A stretch of 64,000 nt of DNA. Source: Stratiolaelaps scimitus. Lineage: Eukaryota > Arthropoda > Arachnida > Mesostigmata > Laelapidae. Of the stretch, positions 10,050-23,800 are shown in pieces (the first letter of the stretch is position 1; every line of letters starts with the position of its first letter). Location of the stretch: positions 25,413,501-25,477,500 of the forward strand of contig JABWDB010000001.1 of NCBI GenBank assembly GCA_019614645.1, given 5' to 3'. Both the position numbers and the translations under genes were made by a program. The notes beneath the pieces were generated by a model. It did no database searches. It was not told the origin of the DNA and saw only the letters and a program-made list of their open reading frames with translations.

Positions 10050-11646
10050 TAGTGCGATGAATGCAGACAAGGACAGGAACGAACCGGCCCGAAATGAGCT
10101 CGAAGGCTCGCGAAAGAAGGACACACGGATTTCCATTAGTCCGAAGCGAGAACGGGCTACAACCGAGCGGACTAGAGCAGGCCCGCTGATAGCCTTGGTA
10201 GCTAGTGAAGCACCGCGGTTGCTCCGTGTTAATGAGCAAATGGCCACTGGTACAACCAGAGGATTGTTACCCTCTGCCGAGATGAATGTGTTTAGCGCTG
10301 CGTTGAGCTGCTCTGTGACAACGCGACAGCATCCACCCCTCTAGGGGTAGTGGGGAATAAGGCTGCCTCAGCAGGACTGGGGCGGCAGAACCAGGACCTG
10401 GGCTGGGAACTTGGCAAATAAGGGGCATCTCTGTGTATTGTAATCAGCTTTAGCTACGATTGTATGTACTGCACAATGTACCTATGGCATACATAGCTCT
10501 CTGTAGGAGGGTTGGCTACGTCGTTGGAGACAAATAACGGGTTATTCGAAGGCAGAGCCGACACAGAGACAGAGTTCCATAGGTAACTGCTGGTACCCCC
10601 AATACCCGATGTCTGCTACTTGTTCGCCTTCAACAACAACAACAACACTGTTATATCTACCATTTACTATTCTCTCATAGTCGCCATCGTCGTTTATGGT
10701 GGCTAGTTATCAAATGTCAGAGGGGAGCGGCAGGACGCCAGACGCCAGGAGGCTGTGACTGTGCCGGCTGAGAAGCGTGGATCAGCAGACGCTGCGAAGA
10801 ACGGCTGCTATGCGCGGTGGCACAGGCGGATCCCGAAGTCTTGGACGGGGCGCTTCCTGGGGACCATGTACAGATCCACAGATAAATAAATAGATCGCTG
10901 GATGGATGGATAGGTGTAATCTGATGCCTGCTTGTCACAATAATGAACTCCATCGTCGATTAAACAAGCCGGAGTAGGAGCGGGGACGTTCCTGGGGCAT
11001 ATGAGACGGAACGCTTCAGTGGGTCTAAGCTCTTAGGAAATCCCGAGATCTGAACGTGGCTATAGAAATCGGAGGTTGTCGTTGTTGATGCCATTGTGTT
11101 CGATTATATAATTGATCCTGCCCTGACGTGACACCGCGTATTAAACCATGCAATTGTTAAGGACTAAGTTTCCAATCGGCAATCGACGAGATGTGTGTTG
11201 TTCTTATTTGTCCCGTACAAAAACCATAGATGGGGACTCTAGCCGGTGAAGGTTACCTATATCCAGGCACCCATTGGCTAATTAGCACCGTGGCTCGTTG
11301 TGTGTGTGGGACTTTAACGAAGTATCTCGGCAAGGATATGGATGCTACAGCAGCAGCTGGCAGCAGTAGTTCTATGACATCCCTGACAAACTCAACCAAC
11401 AGAATCCTCAGTGCTATATTTAACTGTACACACCTGCCTCGTTCCTTGAGGACGTTGATGCGAAATTTGTCATATGTGCTTGGCGTTCACAGCTGAAGCT
11501 GCTTGTGCAGTCAGCTAAACGTAAGCAAGATGTTCATAGGTTTGAAATATAGCTCCAAAACTTTAGCCTTGGTGTTTACTTGAGTGGAAGAGTTTAGTCG
11601 TAGTTTCTCAAGACTCGAATAACGTTTGGCCACCTTTGTTTTTCAG
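7914..11646. other. Non-coding stretch between retrotransposon and first recognised exon
   Basis: Contains the rest of the ATT repeat, a promoter-like patch at 8467-8524, a GC-rich block at 8690-9250, a possible splice donor (G/GTAAGAT) at 9373 and a (TA)n run near 10016-10043. The missing 5' exon(s) of the EGF-repeat gene could be here, but I could not identify one whose frame and phase fit the exon at 11647. Confidence 0.45.
8467..8524 (+). promoter_or_regulatory. Promoter-like cluster: NRF1-like inverted pair and CRE
   Basis: GCATGCGCTT (8467-8476) and AAGCGCATGC (8491-8500) form a perfect inverted repeat; each resembles an NRF1 half-site cluster. A perfect CRE palindrome TGACGTCA lies at 8517-8524. 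A TATA-like TATTTAAG is at about 8215-8222. Together with the GC-rich block that follows, this looks like a housekeeping-type promoter, possibly for the EGF-repeat gene, but no transcript evidence is available. Confidence 0.3.
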
Positions 11647-11825
11647 ATTGTTTGTAGACGAATTGGATGAAGGAGCTGTGGTGACACTTCATCGTTCACA
11701 GGAGGAGGCGCTCACCGAATGCGTCGAACCCCCACATGGATCCGTCGTATGGAACGCCACAACAGCTGAGGAGTTTGTCATCCAGGCTGACCTTCTGACT
11801 CAGAGCGGACTGCAATTCTTTGCTG
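11647..11825 (+). CDS. Exon a: N-terminal extracellular module
   Basis: Acceptor TTTTTCAG at 11646, donor G/GTTTGT after 11825, entered with one base completing a codon and left in phase 1. It encodes residues 1-59, starting LFVDELDEGAVV and ending near GLQFF, acidic with an N-glycosylation site (NAT in VVWNATT). I recognise no domain. It is accepted because it joins in frame to exon b and the joined hydrophobic alternation (FFAVAVQSSS) reads like a beta strand. The donor GTTTGT is weak. Confidence 0.65.
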
Positions 11826-14800
11826 GTTTGTATTTATCGACTATACGGTAGATAATCAAATACCTACGCTCTGGTGTAATCCTACTTTGATCAACCGCCG
11901 TTCGTGAAAAATAAAGCTACCCTATTATGGACTAATGGATCACCACCATCGCTGGGCTTAGTCCTTCAATATCGCTTTGTGAATGTGGCGATATCTCGCC
12001 ATCTATAATACACTGTCACAGTCGGTGAAATTACAATCCGAAATATACTTGGTAATATCGGAGTTATCGGGCGCACTATGGGCGCCCATTTCTATACGGC
12101 ATATACATCGGGAACTACTCATTGGAAATAGGCAAATGGCGTGATTATGCTTCGTCGTAGAATTGAGGAGAGACGCTGTGCCCACATCTCAGAGGTGCTC
12201 GACTGAACCTAGATTTAGATATTGAGTAACCATTTTTATGCTGGTCTGCTTCTGGCAGAGGTGGCTTGAATCGTTGACCTAGTAACCGCGTTAAGGATCA
12301 GATAGACTAGGGCCTCTACCTAATTGTGTAAGATCAACTCGTAAGACATACTGATACAGGCAGCAGATCTCGCTTAAGCACGTCCGTTGCTTAATAAATC
12401 GAAGCAGAGATTAATAGAAGTCATAAAAAATAGAAGACACTAATCTTTTTTTTACTGTTACTCTATATATTCTTAAAAGTAGACATTTTATTCTATTTGC
12501 TGGTACACTATAAGATTCTCGTCGTATCGTGGTCATCTGAGTCCCATGATTGCCGGAGTGCCGGGCTATTATTCTGCATCGGTTTCTGTTCCTTGTTTAT
12601 CTTTTCTTTACCTTGCTTCTCATCAGATATCGTGGGTTCTCTCGTTTGAAAACGGTTCTCTTTCTCTGGTTATTTTTAGAGAGGGACTTGACCATTGCAA
12701 CCTAAATTACCCGCCCAGTGGCCAATAGTAGGACTGTATGAGCCCCCGGATGGTACAGTCGAAGTAATACTACAAGCATTCTGATCCATTTGGGGTGGGG
12801 GAGAGGTACGCGGGTTTAGTCCCACTTTGGGAGATCCACACGAGTGTTCTGGTTATGAACCGCTCAACACTTATGTGCATCATACATTCCCGTAATCCTC
12901 CAAAAAAAAATAGCTGAGCTACCCGAGCGAAATTTCTCGGCTCTGCGATCGCCCGCCGGCTGTTGTTACGCGAGTGCATCACAGCACTCATCAATGCGTA
13001 CCTCGGCGCATGTTATTAACCAAATTAGCGATGTCGACGTCGAGTATCCGCATCGTCAGGTCGTTCATGATATTTATTTGCATTTTTATCAACATGGGAA
13101 TGATTTTTCATCAAGATACCTTGTCGTCCCAAACACGGAGTTGTCTCATCAGATCAAGCCCACCAAAAGAAATCACCAACGCCGTTAGACCCGTTTTTGA
13201 CGTTTTCGCCACATCGACGTGCGCACACGTATGCAAATAATCGCCTGACATTATAGTATTGTTGTAAACTATATTGTTGCACTTGAATCCCACTTTGTCC
13301 CGGCCTGGATCTTAGTCCAAGTTCCCTTCCGGGTTTTGCATGACATGGCCGATGTCTACGCCAGCTGTGGGTGTATATACACAACCATCCAGCCTATAGA
13401 TAGCAACTATCCTACCTCGTGCTAATCACATAATTAATTACAATGATGCAACTTTTAGCGGGCAGTGTTTGTTTCAATGTGATGCCAACTTCGTGTCGAA
13501 TCTAGGCGTACGAATGACTCGCTGTTCGATGTCGGGCTCACAATTTCCATTCGAATTGATTGCGTCCTCACTTTCGAGACGTGCAAGCAAACAAAGCAGC
13601 GCGGTGGATAGAATCGAACGGGGAGAGGTGGGTGAGGTCGTTTTAGGTAAAATAAACAAAAGGAATATTCCAAAGTGGAAAATTGGAACTTTTTCAGATG
13701 TCTGTGTTCGGACTATGCGTTTCTTCGGCCAAGCGACTCTGGCTGGGAACGATACGAGTTGCGCCTTATCTAATTTCCTGAAATATAGGAACGAATCCAC
13801 GAAACTAAACTAACGCACAACATATATGTATTGGTTTACAAATGTATAACATGTTTGATTTCAAAAATAGACAGTGTCTGTGTCGTTACAGTAATATAAT
13901 GGGTGTGTACGTATATGTAGTATCGTATACTGTAAACAAGCAACATATGAAGCATCTACTCGAGGGAATGCACACATACAAAAAACATAGCATCTTTCAA
14001 AGCATGTCGTGTCTTGTTCGACATCTGCAGCTTTCCAATTAAGTATTCCAGACCTGCATCTCGGGTCGATGAAATATGCAAGAAGAAGGTGTATCCATTA
14101 CAAGGTCACCGAGCTGCATTCATTCCAAAAACATATGCATGGCGTGGGGCACGTTGATCAAGGGACAGAAAGCCACGCTCCATTTGAGCATTATGTATCA
14201 AATTTCAGATTATCTTACCCAAGTAAAGCGAATGGATTCAATAGAATTTCCTGTACGAATGACGTTGTATTATAATCGATGTGGTCGTTCTTATCAGAAA
14301 GATGCTCATTTGATCTTTTTCTTTCGGCACGTTCAACTGACTGCCGAAGTAAAGCATAGGAAATAAATATAGCAGACTTCGCTGATTCGAATCGATTGTT
14401 TGCCTCTAATTCTGATAGCTACGGCATCGTTTTCCAGCCTTGCTGGCTTTAAATAATGCAGTAAGCATACATATATTTATGCACTAAGCTGTAGGGATTT
14501 GGAAGCATCCCATTCGGCCTCGACCACTCATTTCAACCATGAGATACGGAACGGCTCGTTGTATGTCCTGTTGCTGCTGGTTAGGCGACGTATCATACTA
14601 TGTTCTGTTTGTTATGTGCAAAAGAAGAAAAGGCGCGCAAAGGGCTTGGCGAACAGAGTCCGTGGACATTCGATGTTTATGACGAGTAAACAGATGGAGA
14701 GCAGTAGCTGTAGCAGCAGCAGCAACAAACAACATCCGACTGATTGACTTAGTGGCGGCAGTCTCTGTGTGTTGTGCTACTATTGCATGTACGTGGCTAT

Positions 14801-17800
14801 TGTACAGCATCAATGTACGGGAGGCGACGAAGCCGAGTTCGACTTTCAGACGAGGACGATTACGATTTGCCAGCCAATAAAACCCATCCATGCGTCCCGC
14901 TCTACTCCATAGTTCCTTCGCAACGCGTGAGCCTCTTTCCTCCGACTCTTCCATCATAGCAGCAGTTGCAGAAGCTCATCAGTGGCTTTACGTAGACTTT
15001 CATTTGCGGCTAAGCGGTCCCCGCCCTTCTGCCATCAGACAGTCGCTCGCATTTATCAGCGCTAGTGGCTTTAAGGTGGACTCTGTTGTTATTGTTATTA
15101 GTAGCATCGTTATTGTTATCATTATTATTATATAATAATGATGATTGTTATGCGAAAAAAGACTCCTGGCCTCATTCTGTCGAGCGAAGACCATTAAAGA
15201 GGCCATATCTCGATAGGCCCAAAATACATCTCGATTAAACATTTGTATGTTAAATCCGTGTAACCATCCGTGTGCTATTTTACGGAACGGCTAGCTAGTT
15301 GACAAATCGTATCATATCTATGAGATATTTCCCTCTGAAATAACATAATCAAACAAATTCAAATAAGAACTCGTGTTCCGTATTGAGACATCACATCATG
15401 CTTCATCTTATTCGTATTATCGTAATAGAGCCATGGAGCAATCGAGAGCACACAATTATTCTAGACGACCATAATCTGGCATCTGTACCCTATGCCGACG
15501 GGGTCCTTCTCCAAATGTTTTTTCTCTTGGCGGCCATACTACAGGTTGTAGTTACTTCGTTCGTTCATCTAACTTGTTGTTCATGGATCGAGTGTGTGCG
15601 TGTGTATGCGTGTGGTTGTGTCAGGTCCGAGAGGACGACTTCACGTCGGGACAGTGTACCCCAGTGCGCGGGCAGACGCAACCACAGACTCCAAACTATG
15701 AAGAGCCAATAAGTGTTGGTTCTACCATCACCACTACAACAACAACAACTATTACTATCCGCTGCTGTTGCTGGCAGCGATGGCTGACCACCTTCCGTCT
15801 CTCCGTTTGTTCAACACCGTTCGTTCCGGTGTTATTTCACGCGGTCGCAGAGCCCAAAAAAACACCCCCGGGGCAGCAGGAAGCGTTTGGGGAGCGCTGT
15901 TTGTGGTGCTAGGCACGCCTCAAGCACGCAGGCAAGAAGTCCAAGCCATACTGGCAAATGGCAAAAGCGGACGCCACTGTCGAGGCCGCCGCGACTGCCA
16001 TCACTAGCATCAGTAACTGCCGAGGAGAGAGTTGTGCCACTTGGCAAACTGCCCGCGGCTCCAATTTCTATAACGCGTCCTCCCAACCCGTGAATCACTG
16101 AGTTTATCTTCAGAGTCAGTGCAGCAGTAATCTACACTTGGTCCATTCGTTGCCCCGGTAATAAGGCGACATCGATTCGGGAGTTAGTGAGGTTGATAGG
16201 AGAGATCTAGGAAAACATGAGGTCACAGGTCGTGCGCTTCGCTCAGCATCCCAAGATGTCGATGCAGCATGTTCCCGCAGGTGTGATATCGCACCTGTTA
16301 GAGTTGACGTTGTTCGTTTTGTTACCAAAGGACATATTCCTTTGAATAAAAGATACATTTCTAAACATCATTTCCTTCTAAGCTCATATCCAGTGGGGTG
16401 GCATTCATAGGAAGAGCGATTTATGATACGAAATGGTGGGTTACAGAAAAAAGCAACCGGCATCCCCGCGAATTCCATTTGCTATTGCTACGAGGCATCA
16501 TTCTAAAACTTTCAGAATTGTCGATCTTTTATTTTCAAAGGGTCGGAATACTCAAACTGGTGTTTAATGCATATGCTGATAAGATGGCAAACGACTCGAT
16601 AGCGGAATATCTAGTTAATCAAGAGAGAGAGCCCTGAATATTTTTTATAATATTGATCATCATTAATACCAGCCAGGGGAATATATGAAGGAAGATCTTG
16701 ACTAATCCGATCAAATTTATGGTCGCAGGAGGACGTGGGTTAACTAATATCCCGAGCCAGCTTCAAGAGATCAAATTAAAGGGTGACGTTGAAGTAATAA
16801 CAATACTTAACAGTCTAAGTTCTGGGAAGATAAATTAACCTCGCTGGGAATTATTGAGAATTTATCCGTCTTGTCTATGAAGGATTATCCATCGTTTATC
16901 ACTAACCTGGTTAAGCCTGCCCACGGCAGGATATGGAACAGATCACGAACAGATCAATGCGCCTTAGATTCCCAGCTAAAACACGCTACTATTTTAAGAT
17001 CATAGAGGCCCTAGGGATTCACCAAAAGAAGAAGAATCCTATGAGACCAGAGAACATTATGTCTTATAGCAAGCATTCCCACATTATATTATCCGGAAAT
17101 GTTTTAATGAGCAAAGATCGAGATGGGCACGAAACTGCGAACGACCCTATGGACCACGATGGACTGAGGAACTCACCGAACCCCTCATTCTCGTTTGCCT
17201 TGAGATCCTACAATTCAAGCTGAACTATAAGTTTCGTCTCATCTGCAGATGTCCGCGAGCGAATCGATAATACGTTTAAGCATTGTAAAATTGCAGCTCC
17301 TTTAATAAACCAATATACCTTTACCTTCTACAGTGGTTTATAAACTGTCCCAAAAATATACACCTGGCCCCTTCAATAGAATACAATAAGAGGTATTTCG
17401 TTTCTTTCAGATTAAAGCACGATATATTATACAGCAGGTTTACTGTAGGTGATGTAAATTTCCAGTTACTGCATATGTTCTAAACTTTCGTATGTGGTGC
17501 GACTGCAACATTTGGATCAGAAATATTCCATAATATATTTGGAAATATTGCCTCTTGGTATCGTTTTCTTCACAGGTGATATAGGAGTGTGTATGCCTCA
17601 TCTATAAATTAGTTACCCGGCCTAACAGACGAACTATACGATAACTATCATCAGATAGGATTCCTCAGTAGGGTTTCGTAATGAGAAATGATCTAACCTG
17701 GCTGTTTTGTTCTCCTGTTATTATTTTACAGTGGCGGTTCAATCGTCCAGTGTCCTGCGTGTCTGGCACATCCGCATATCGGTTTATGATTCGGAGTGTG

Positions 17801-20800
17801 AGTCTCGTCGAGACTCGGAAGACCTCTGCTCCGAGCGAGGTGTATGCGCCTTAGTGCCCGGCGAGGTGAGTGATCTCTAGACGTAGGTACGCGTATTGTA
17901 GAGTACGGACAGGTCGCGGATACCCGGGACTTCTGTCTACCTGTAACAACGTGTGCGTTCGTATGACGCATGCTCGAAACGCTTATTAGATTTGCCTACC
18001 ATAGCGACTCGACCGGGACAGGGCCAATCTGCGGACAGCTGAGAGCAAATAGGTGATTAATTACATTTATACATATAACGGTGACACAATGAGTTCAGCC
18101 ATGCCATTCGAATGAGGCAGGTGACAAAGGAACCAGCAGAGTTTTTTGTTATTTTGGCGTGAAGGTCACAGTGGCGGTGTTGTTTTTTTTGTATTTGGAT
18201 TACTATTTACCGCAGATTGGCGCGGTAACTCGTATGTGAACCAGATCGCTATTTTACAACTACTCAGTGCGTTGTTTGGGCGGTTTTGAAATGCTCCTGT
18301 GTACTAAAATGGTTGGAAGTGTTTGAATAATGAAAAATTAGGTTCACAGGTAAGAGAAAAAGTACCTCACAACGTTTAAATGCATTATCGTTTCGACTAT
18401 TGATTTACTAATATATATTTCCTACGCCACTGTGGCGGTTACTTAGCATTTATTCTGCTCTTATATGTCCACGCCTGGAAGATTTACACTTCTTTTCTAC
18501 GTTTTTAACTTCCACAAGAGATTTTGTGTCTGCAAAACAAGCTACAGAAACGATTAAACCATCTTCAACATCTTCTGCTAAGTCTACATATATGCACGTG
18601 CTGGTAGAGTGTGTGAGATTCTGTTCGTCAACCAGGACGTGTGTGGTTGATGTGCTGCGCTTGGATGGCCCACATTACTTCTGTATCTAAGATAGTTAAC
18701 AAGCTATACGTTGTGATATTATACTATTCAAGTAAGCAAGGGACCAGTGTACGTATATTGTACACCTGAATGAAAGGTTCTACTAAAAACTAATACAATC
18801 GTTTGGATGGGATATTGTTATTTAACCTAAACGACTTAAGGGCATAAAGGATATGATGATATAAATCATTTCATTTTCAATAACACCCATTGGTAAAGTT
18901 AATATAACTAAAATGTTAAACTATTATTTCGACTTAGGTAAAGCATTAGTCCCGTATAGGGATATTCCCAGCCATTTAGACAGGAATGATATTCCTGTCT
19001 TTCAGAATTTAGTGGCACGACTCATCCTTGGATTATTTGTCGTCCAATCCTGCTTCTTGATCATATTTATTTCATAATTAATATTGTTACCAGAAAGATA
19101 ATTTGATAAGCGAGCTGGTTCCCTTCAGCCGAAGTTGCAAGGCACCCTGAACGGCTATGGCGTCTCTCCTCTGCACGTTCAATGATAAATAAAGCGTTGA
19201 CGATTAAAGGATGACCTTGCACGTTTCTGCCCCTTTTGAAGTTACAAGTCTATGATAGGCTCCCTCCTTCGAATAGGTTGGCTGTGAGGCGGCTGGGCCC
19301 ATCTAAGATCGCCGTCGGTCCTACGAAGGCCTTGGAGTTCTCTTGTGCAAGGGATGCCGGCCTTTCAATTTCGGAGGCATTACATACAGTTTGTTGAGGC
19401 TCAGCTAGAAGTGTTTTAACCTTATCGATTGAAACCCTTGATCAACATGTTTATTAGGAACAGGAAATGATAGATGGAATCTATGCTATATTAGATTAGG
19501 CATTTAAGGGTTAGCCTAAATATGCCCCCTCTTTCTATGTTATTATCCTTCTTATTCTATATTAAAAATCAGTGCTGCATGATTTGTCTTATATGTCGAG
19601 CCCTGCATCTCAGATCGAAATGGTCCTCAGCAGGATGATCCAAAGTAATATGTTCAAGTGGTCAATACAACGAGTGTTCCATTGTGTAATAGCAAAAGCA
19701 CCTCCTGTACCGTTGGTTCTCTTGTATAGTACATCTGTTATATTTGATGTAAACCATTTGATCGGGTTACATTAGGAGAAGGAGCTGCGCGATACCAAGT
19801 CATATGAACTAACCAATATGAAGAAGGTTAATGAAACTGTTTTATTGGTTGGAAAAATATACGATGGCATGTTCCGTTTTTTTAGGTCATTACTGTTCAC
19901 GTCTAAATAAAGTGGTGCATATACGCCATAAGTCAACGGGCTCACAAGCTCGTCGCAAGGTGTTCGATAGTCAATGTAGTCATGTCATGGTGAGCAAAGC
20001 TACTAGAGGAACGCCTTTAGTAACCTTATTTTTTGTTGTGGACATATATTTATAATCACCTCAGGGGGGCACACCAGATTTAGTTTAAGGATACGAAAAC
20101 ACTGGGAGGACAACATTTGAAATGCACGTTTATCGAGTTCTGCTACACCCTTGGGAATATTGATGTGACAATACGCCCTACCGCGAGCAGTCCCTCGTCC
20201 AGTTCTCCACGTCGACCGAACTCCCTGAGCACTCACGGCGGTCTATTTCCGTACACAGACATAGAGATTCGGAGGATGTCAGAATATTACCCAGGTTGTG
20301 ACGCATGAGGGAGCTGTAAACCCAAATATGTTAGCGTTTAATGTGTATAAGCATAGGTTTACGTTGTATCATCAATGTATAGGTTGTGACCAGGTAATAG
20401 ATATATTTTCTGGGTACGAGGTTACAAGTGAGGGGGTCAGCCAAGGTGATATGAAAATTTTGTATATTATGGGTAATGCAATGCTCCTCGTGGGCAAAAC
20501 ACAGTGACAAGCCCTACAGCACCCCTATGGGTGAACGTGAATATAGTTCCTTCCAGTTTCAAGCAAAAAAAAACTCAGCCAGTCACTTACTGCTGCAGTT
20601 AAGTTTGCACTAAAATATGATATATAAGGCGTAAGATAGCTTCTGGACTGTACCACCTGGAATCACGAGGAACATAGGCAAGCAAATAGTGCGCGGCCTT
20701 GCCCAGGTCGTCTGCTCTTGTTTAGAAGAGACGATCGCCTGAGCGTGATTGGCACTGGCCGGCAGCGCACGGCTGGTAGCAATACGTTAGGTAGTTAGTT

Positions 20801-23800
20801 GCCACCCGCACCGGCCCCGTAACAGTTACAGCCGCAGTGGCAGGAAACGGTTGTCTCATACCCGACCGCTGCTTCGTCCACCGACGTTGGATAGCCTTCG
20901 TGGCTCCTCCGAGATACAGGTGATCGAGGTATAAATTGCCGAGTCTCTTTCGCAACTCTTCCCCTATCTTTATTTCTCTCCGTTCCCATCTACTGCTCCC
21001 GTTCAAGACCCTCTAGACGTTACGCCTTTTTTGTCGTTACCTATTCTCCTCTTCACGTTCGGGGCTACCGACGTTTGTGCCACGGTACGCTCGGCACATA
21101 CGCTTCATGGAGCTTCATCTGAGACAGGCGCCACTGCGCAAGCCGTGCAGTACGTGTGTGTATCTATGAGCATCACGCACGCACGCACGTTGTTGTTGTT
21201 GCTGTTGCTGTTTCGGGCGTCTGTGCACGTTGGCGATGCTGGGCAGCAGTATCTTTATAGCGTTTTCACTGTGCGATGGAACGACATCAACGGATGTGAA
21301 CATAACAAAATGAGAGTTTCGCGCACCCGCGGTATATTATCGCTGGCAGTCAGATGCTTATCACCGGTTACGACCGTGCCACCTACTGCAGACCGTGTGG
21401 AAACTTCTAGCCACTCGCGAATAATTGCTACAAAGTTGTACTCGTTCAAAGACTGAAAGCTCTGGAAGGCCAAGTGACGGGAGTAGGCAGATTGTGAAGA
21501 ACTAGTGCCAGCCTGTTAGTACCTTCAATATGGCGGTAGTTTCTGGAGCTAGGCAGTTGGTCATCGGTCATATATATATATATATATATACTTGTATGGT
21601 TTGTATATACTTGCACGATTTGTTTATGTATGGTTTGTATAAAAGGGTGTTTGTGACAAATGGTCGGCCATACTTTCTGTAATATAAGTCACAGCAGTTT
21701 TGCGTTTCCCGAGGCCTGGCCTCTTCGTGGCGGAACCGCCATCAAGATACCTGTCTAGAAGATGTTTGATCCTGACACATATCCTGAGACATTTCGTCAT
21801 TCCTATCCAATATAGTTACTGCTGGTGTAGTGTTTTTACGCGGCCTTCACGTCCAGCCCAATGCGTCCTTCTCTCCAAATGGGACGGTGAGCGACGCGCG
21901 GAGTTCTTTCCTGCAAGGATCTTCACGGGTTACCCCAGAGCGGTCAGGGGCGGCCATCTCTCTTTCAGTCGGCATCGATCTCTCTCATTCGATCTCCCTT
22001 TTCCTCCCGTGCCGTCGCGCTGTTATTGGGATGGGACCGACCATGTAAATGGCTGCCCGCTGAGACCGGCTTGGACGCTGGCATAGAGTAGTATTCTAGG
22101 CTCCCCAACATTGGCGACTACCCCCTGCCCCGTTCCCGCTTTTACTCCGCCAGCCTCCCGTGGCCTCCCGCTCTCATTCTAGATGGACGTATACATACAC
22201 ATAGGAATGGAATCGTGAACGACTTCTCATGAATATCTATGCAGTGTGTCGCTCTCTCGTTCCCTTTCGAAGATAAATTGGAAATGTATGAAGTGCAAAT
22301 AGTCCAACTGACGCCGCTTCGGCCCACTCGCTTCGAGGCGAATAGAATCAGCTGCCGGCTCCTGGTGCTACTATGGCTGGCACTGCCGCTGGATGGGCAG
22401 GAATAATATTTGCGTAATGTATTTCTCCTCGGGGTCTCCTTTGATGGTTCCCAAAGGACCCTGAGGTGGTGGGGAGTATGCAGAGACCGTAGAGGGTAGA
22501 ACATCGCCGCCACCGCAGCCTCCATGCTCAACCCCCGCCTATGGCTCTCAGCTGGAGGCGACGCCATACGATGCCGATACGTCGGTCCGCTGCACGGCTG
22601 CAACGCGCGGCTAGCGACTATGAGGCTTTGAGATGGACATTGCCTGCTTGTCCAGCCCGTCCTCGTTGGCCAACACGATATCCACCAGTCACCAGCGTTC
22701 GTCTGCCTATCTCTGAGCGAGTACCAAATGAACAATATCGAGGAGGCTATTCTATTCTCTCTCGCTTTGGCATATCCGAACTTCTCTAAATGTATAATTA
22801 CTCACACGTCTGAATAGAATAACGGACCCGCACACACACACAGACACATACACTGTATATTAACTTATGCACATATACTTCGTATTAACGAAAATAATAC
22901 ATATTCAATATGAATATGTATTTCCCTATAGGAGTCTAGGAGGGACTCGAGATAATACGTGAGATATTGTCGCCGGTCAAAATTCGTTCCCTCGCTCTCT
23001 TTTCCTTCTCTGCCGCCTCTGTCTTCCTCTCCCGGTCTGATGGTCTGGCAGCAGAACTTTTCGAGCCACATTCTAAACATTCGGCGGTTGCTGTTTGGTA
23101 GTAGGCACTACAATACATATATTGTAGCGCGCAGCGCAGACTGAGCGTATGGCGTCATGGGTTTATTTACTTATGCTGGCGTTCTTTCTGCTTCACTTTC
23201 TCTCAATCTCTCCTCCCCTACTTTTCCAAGAGAGGAAGAGAGAGATGAGAGGCAAGCGAAGCAACAAATTAGAAAAGTTTCAAATAGTAATCCGTATCCA
23301 AGTAAATAAGCTTACGCTGTATAGCAGCCACATCGGCGGCGGCGGCGGCGACTCGTGTCTGCATGGACCAACAGCACCCGTCTGATCTGTACCCCACAAG
23401 CTCCGCTGACCCCGCGTTGCCGTCTCCTCCCCCCCACGAAATCCCTCGCCTTTGCATTTGTTGTGATTATTAGCTACACAGGCTACTTGCTAGCAATTGA
23501 AGAGTCTATATACCCTTACAGATATATTCGCAACCGTTACTATTGCTCGGCTCGCTCGTTGTTGGGGAAATCTGCTATATTCTTGAATAGGCTCATGTAA
23601 GCGTTGGCCCATGGTCTATCCACTCGTGGAACCAGACCGCGTCGTTTGCTTTAATCGGAGAATAGGGGATTGTCCCTGTCCCTCAGAGCTGCTCTGCCTT
23701 CTGGGGACTGCAGACAAAGCACCTTTTGTAACTAATGCAATGTATGTGTACTTCGAGAGAAAATGGGTGGCGTGCCTTACGTCAACTGTCTAACTGCCGA

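Noticed and set aside
11423..11515. Short open segment (PASFLEDVDAKF...) with a GTAAGC donor before exon a
   Set aside because: An in-frame TAA lies just upstream with no suitable acceptor after it, and the exit phase does not fit exon a.
21638..21645. TATAAAAG as a promoter
   Set aside because: It sits next to a TA microsatellite in an intron and no plausible exon follows.
22142..22735. A 197-codon open frame on the minus strand
   Set aside because: GC-rich stretch with overlapping open frames on both strands and no recognisable motif.
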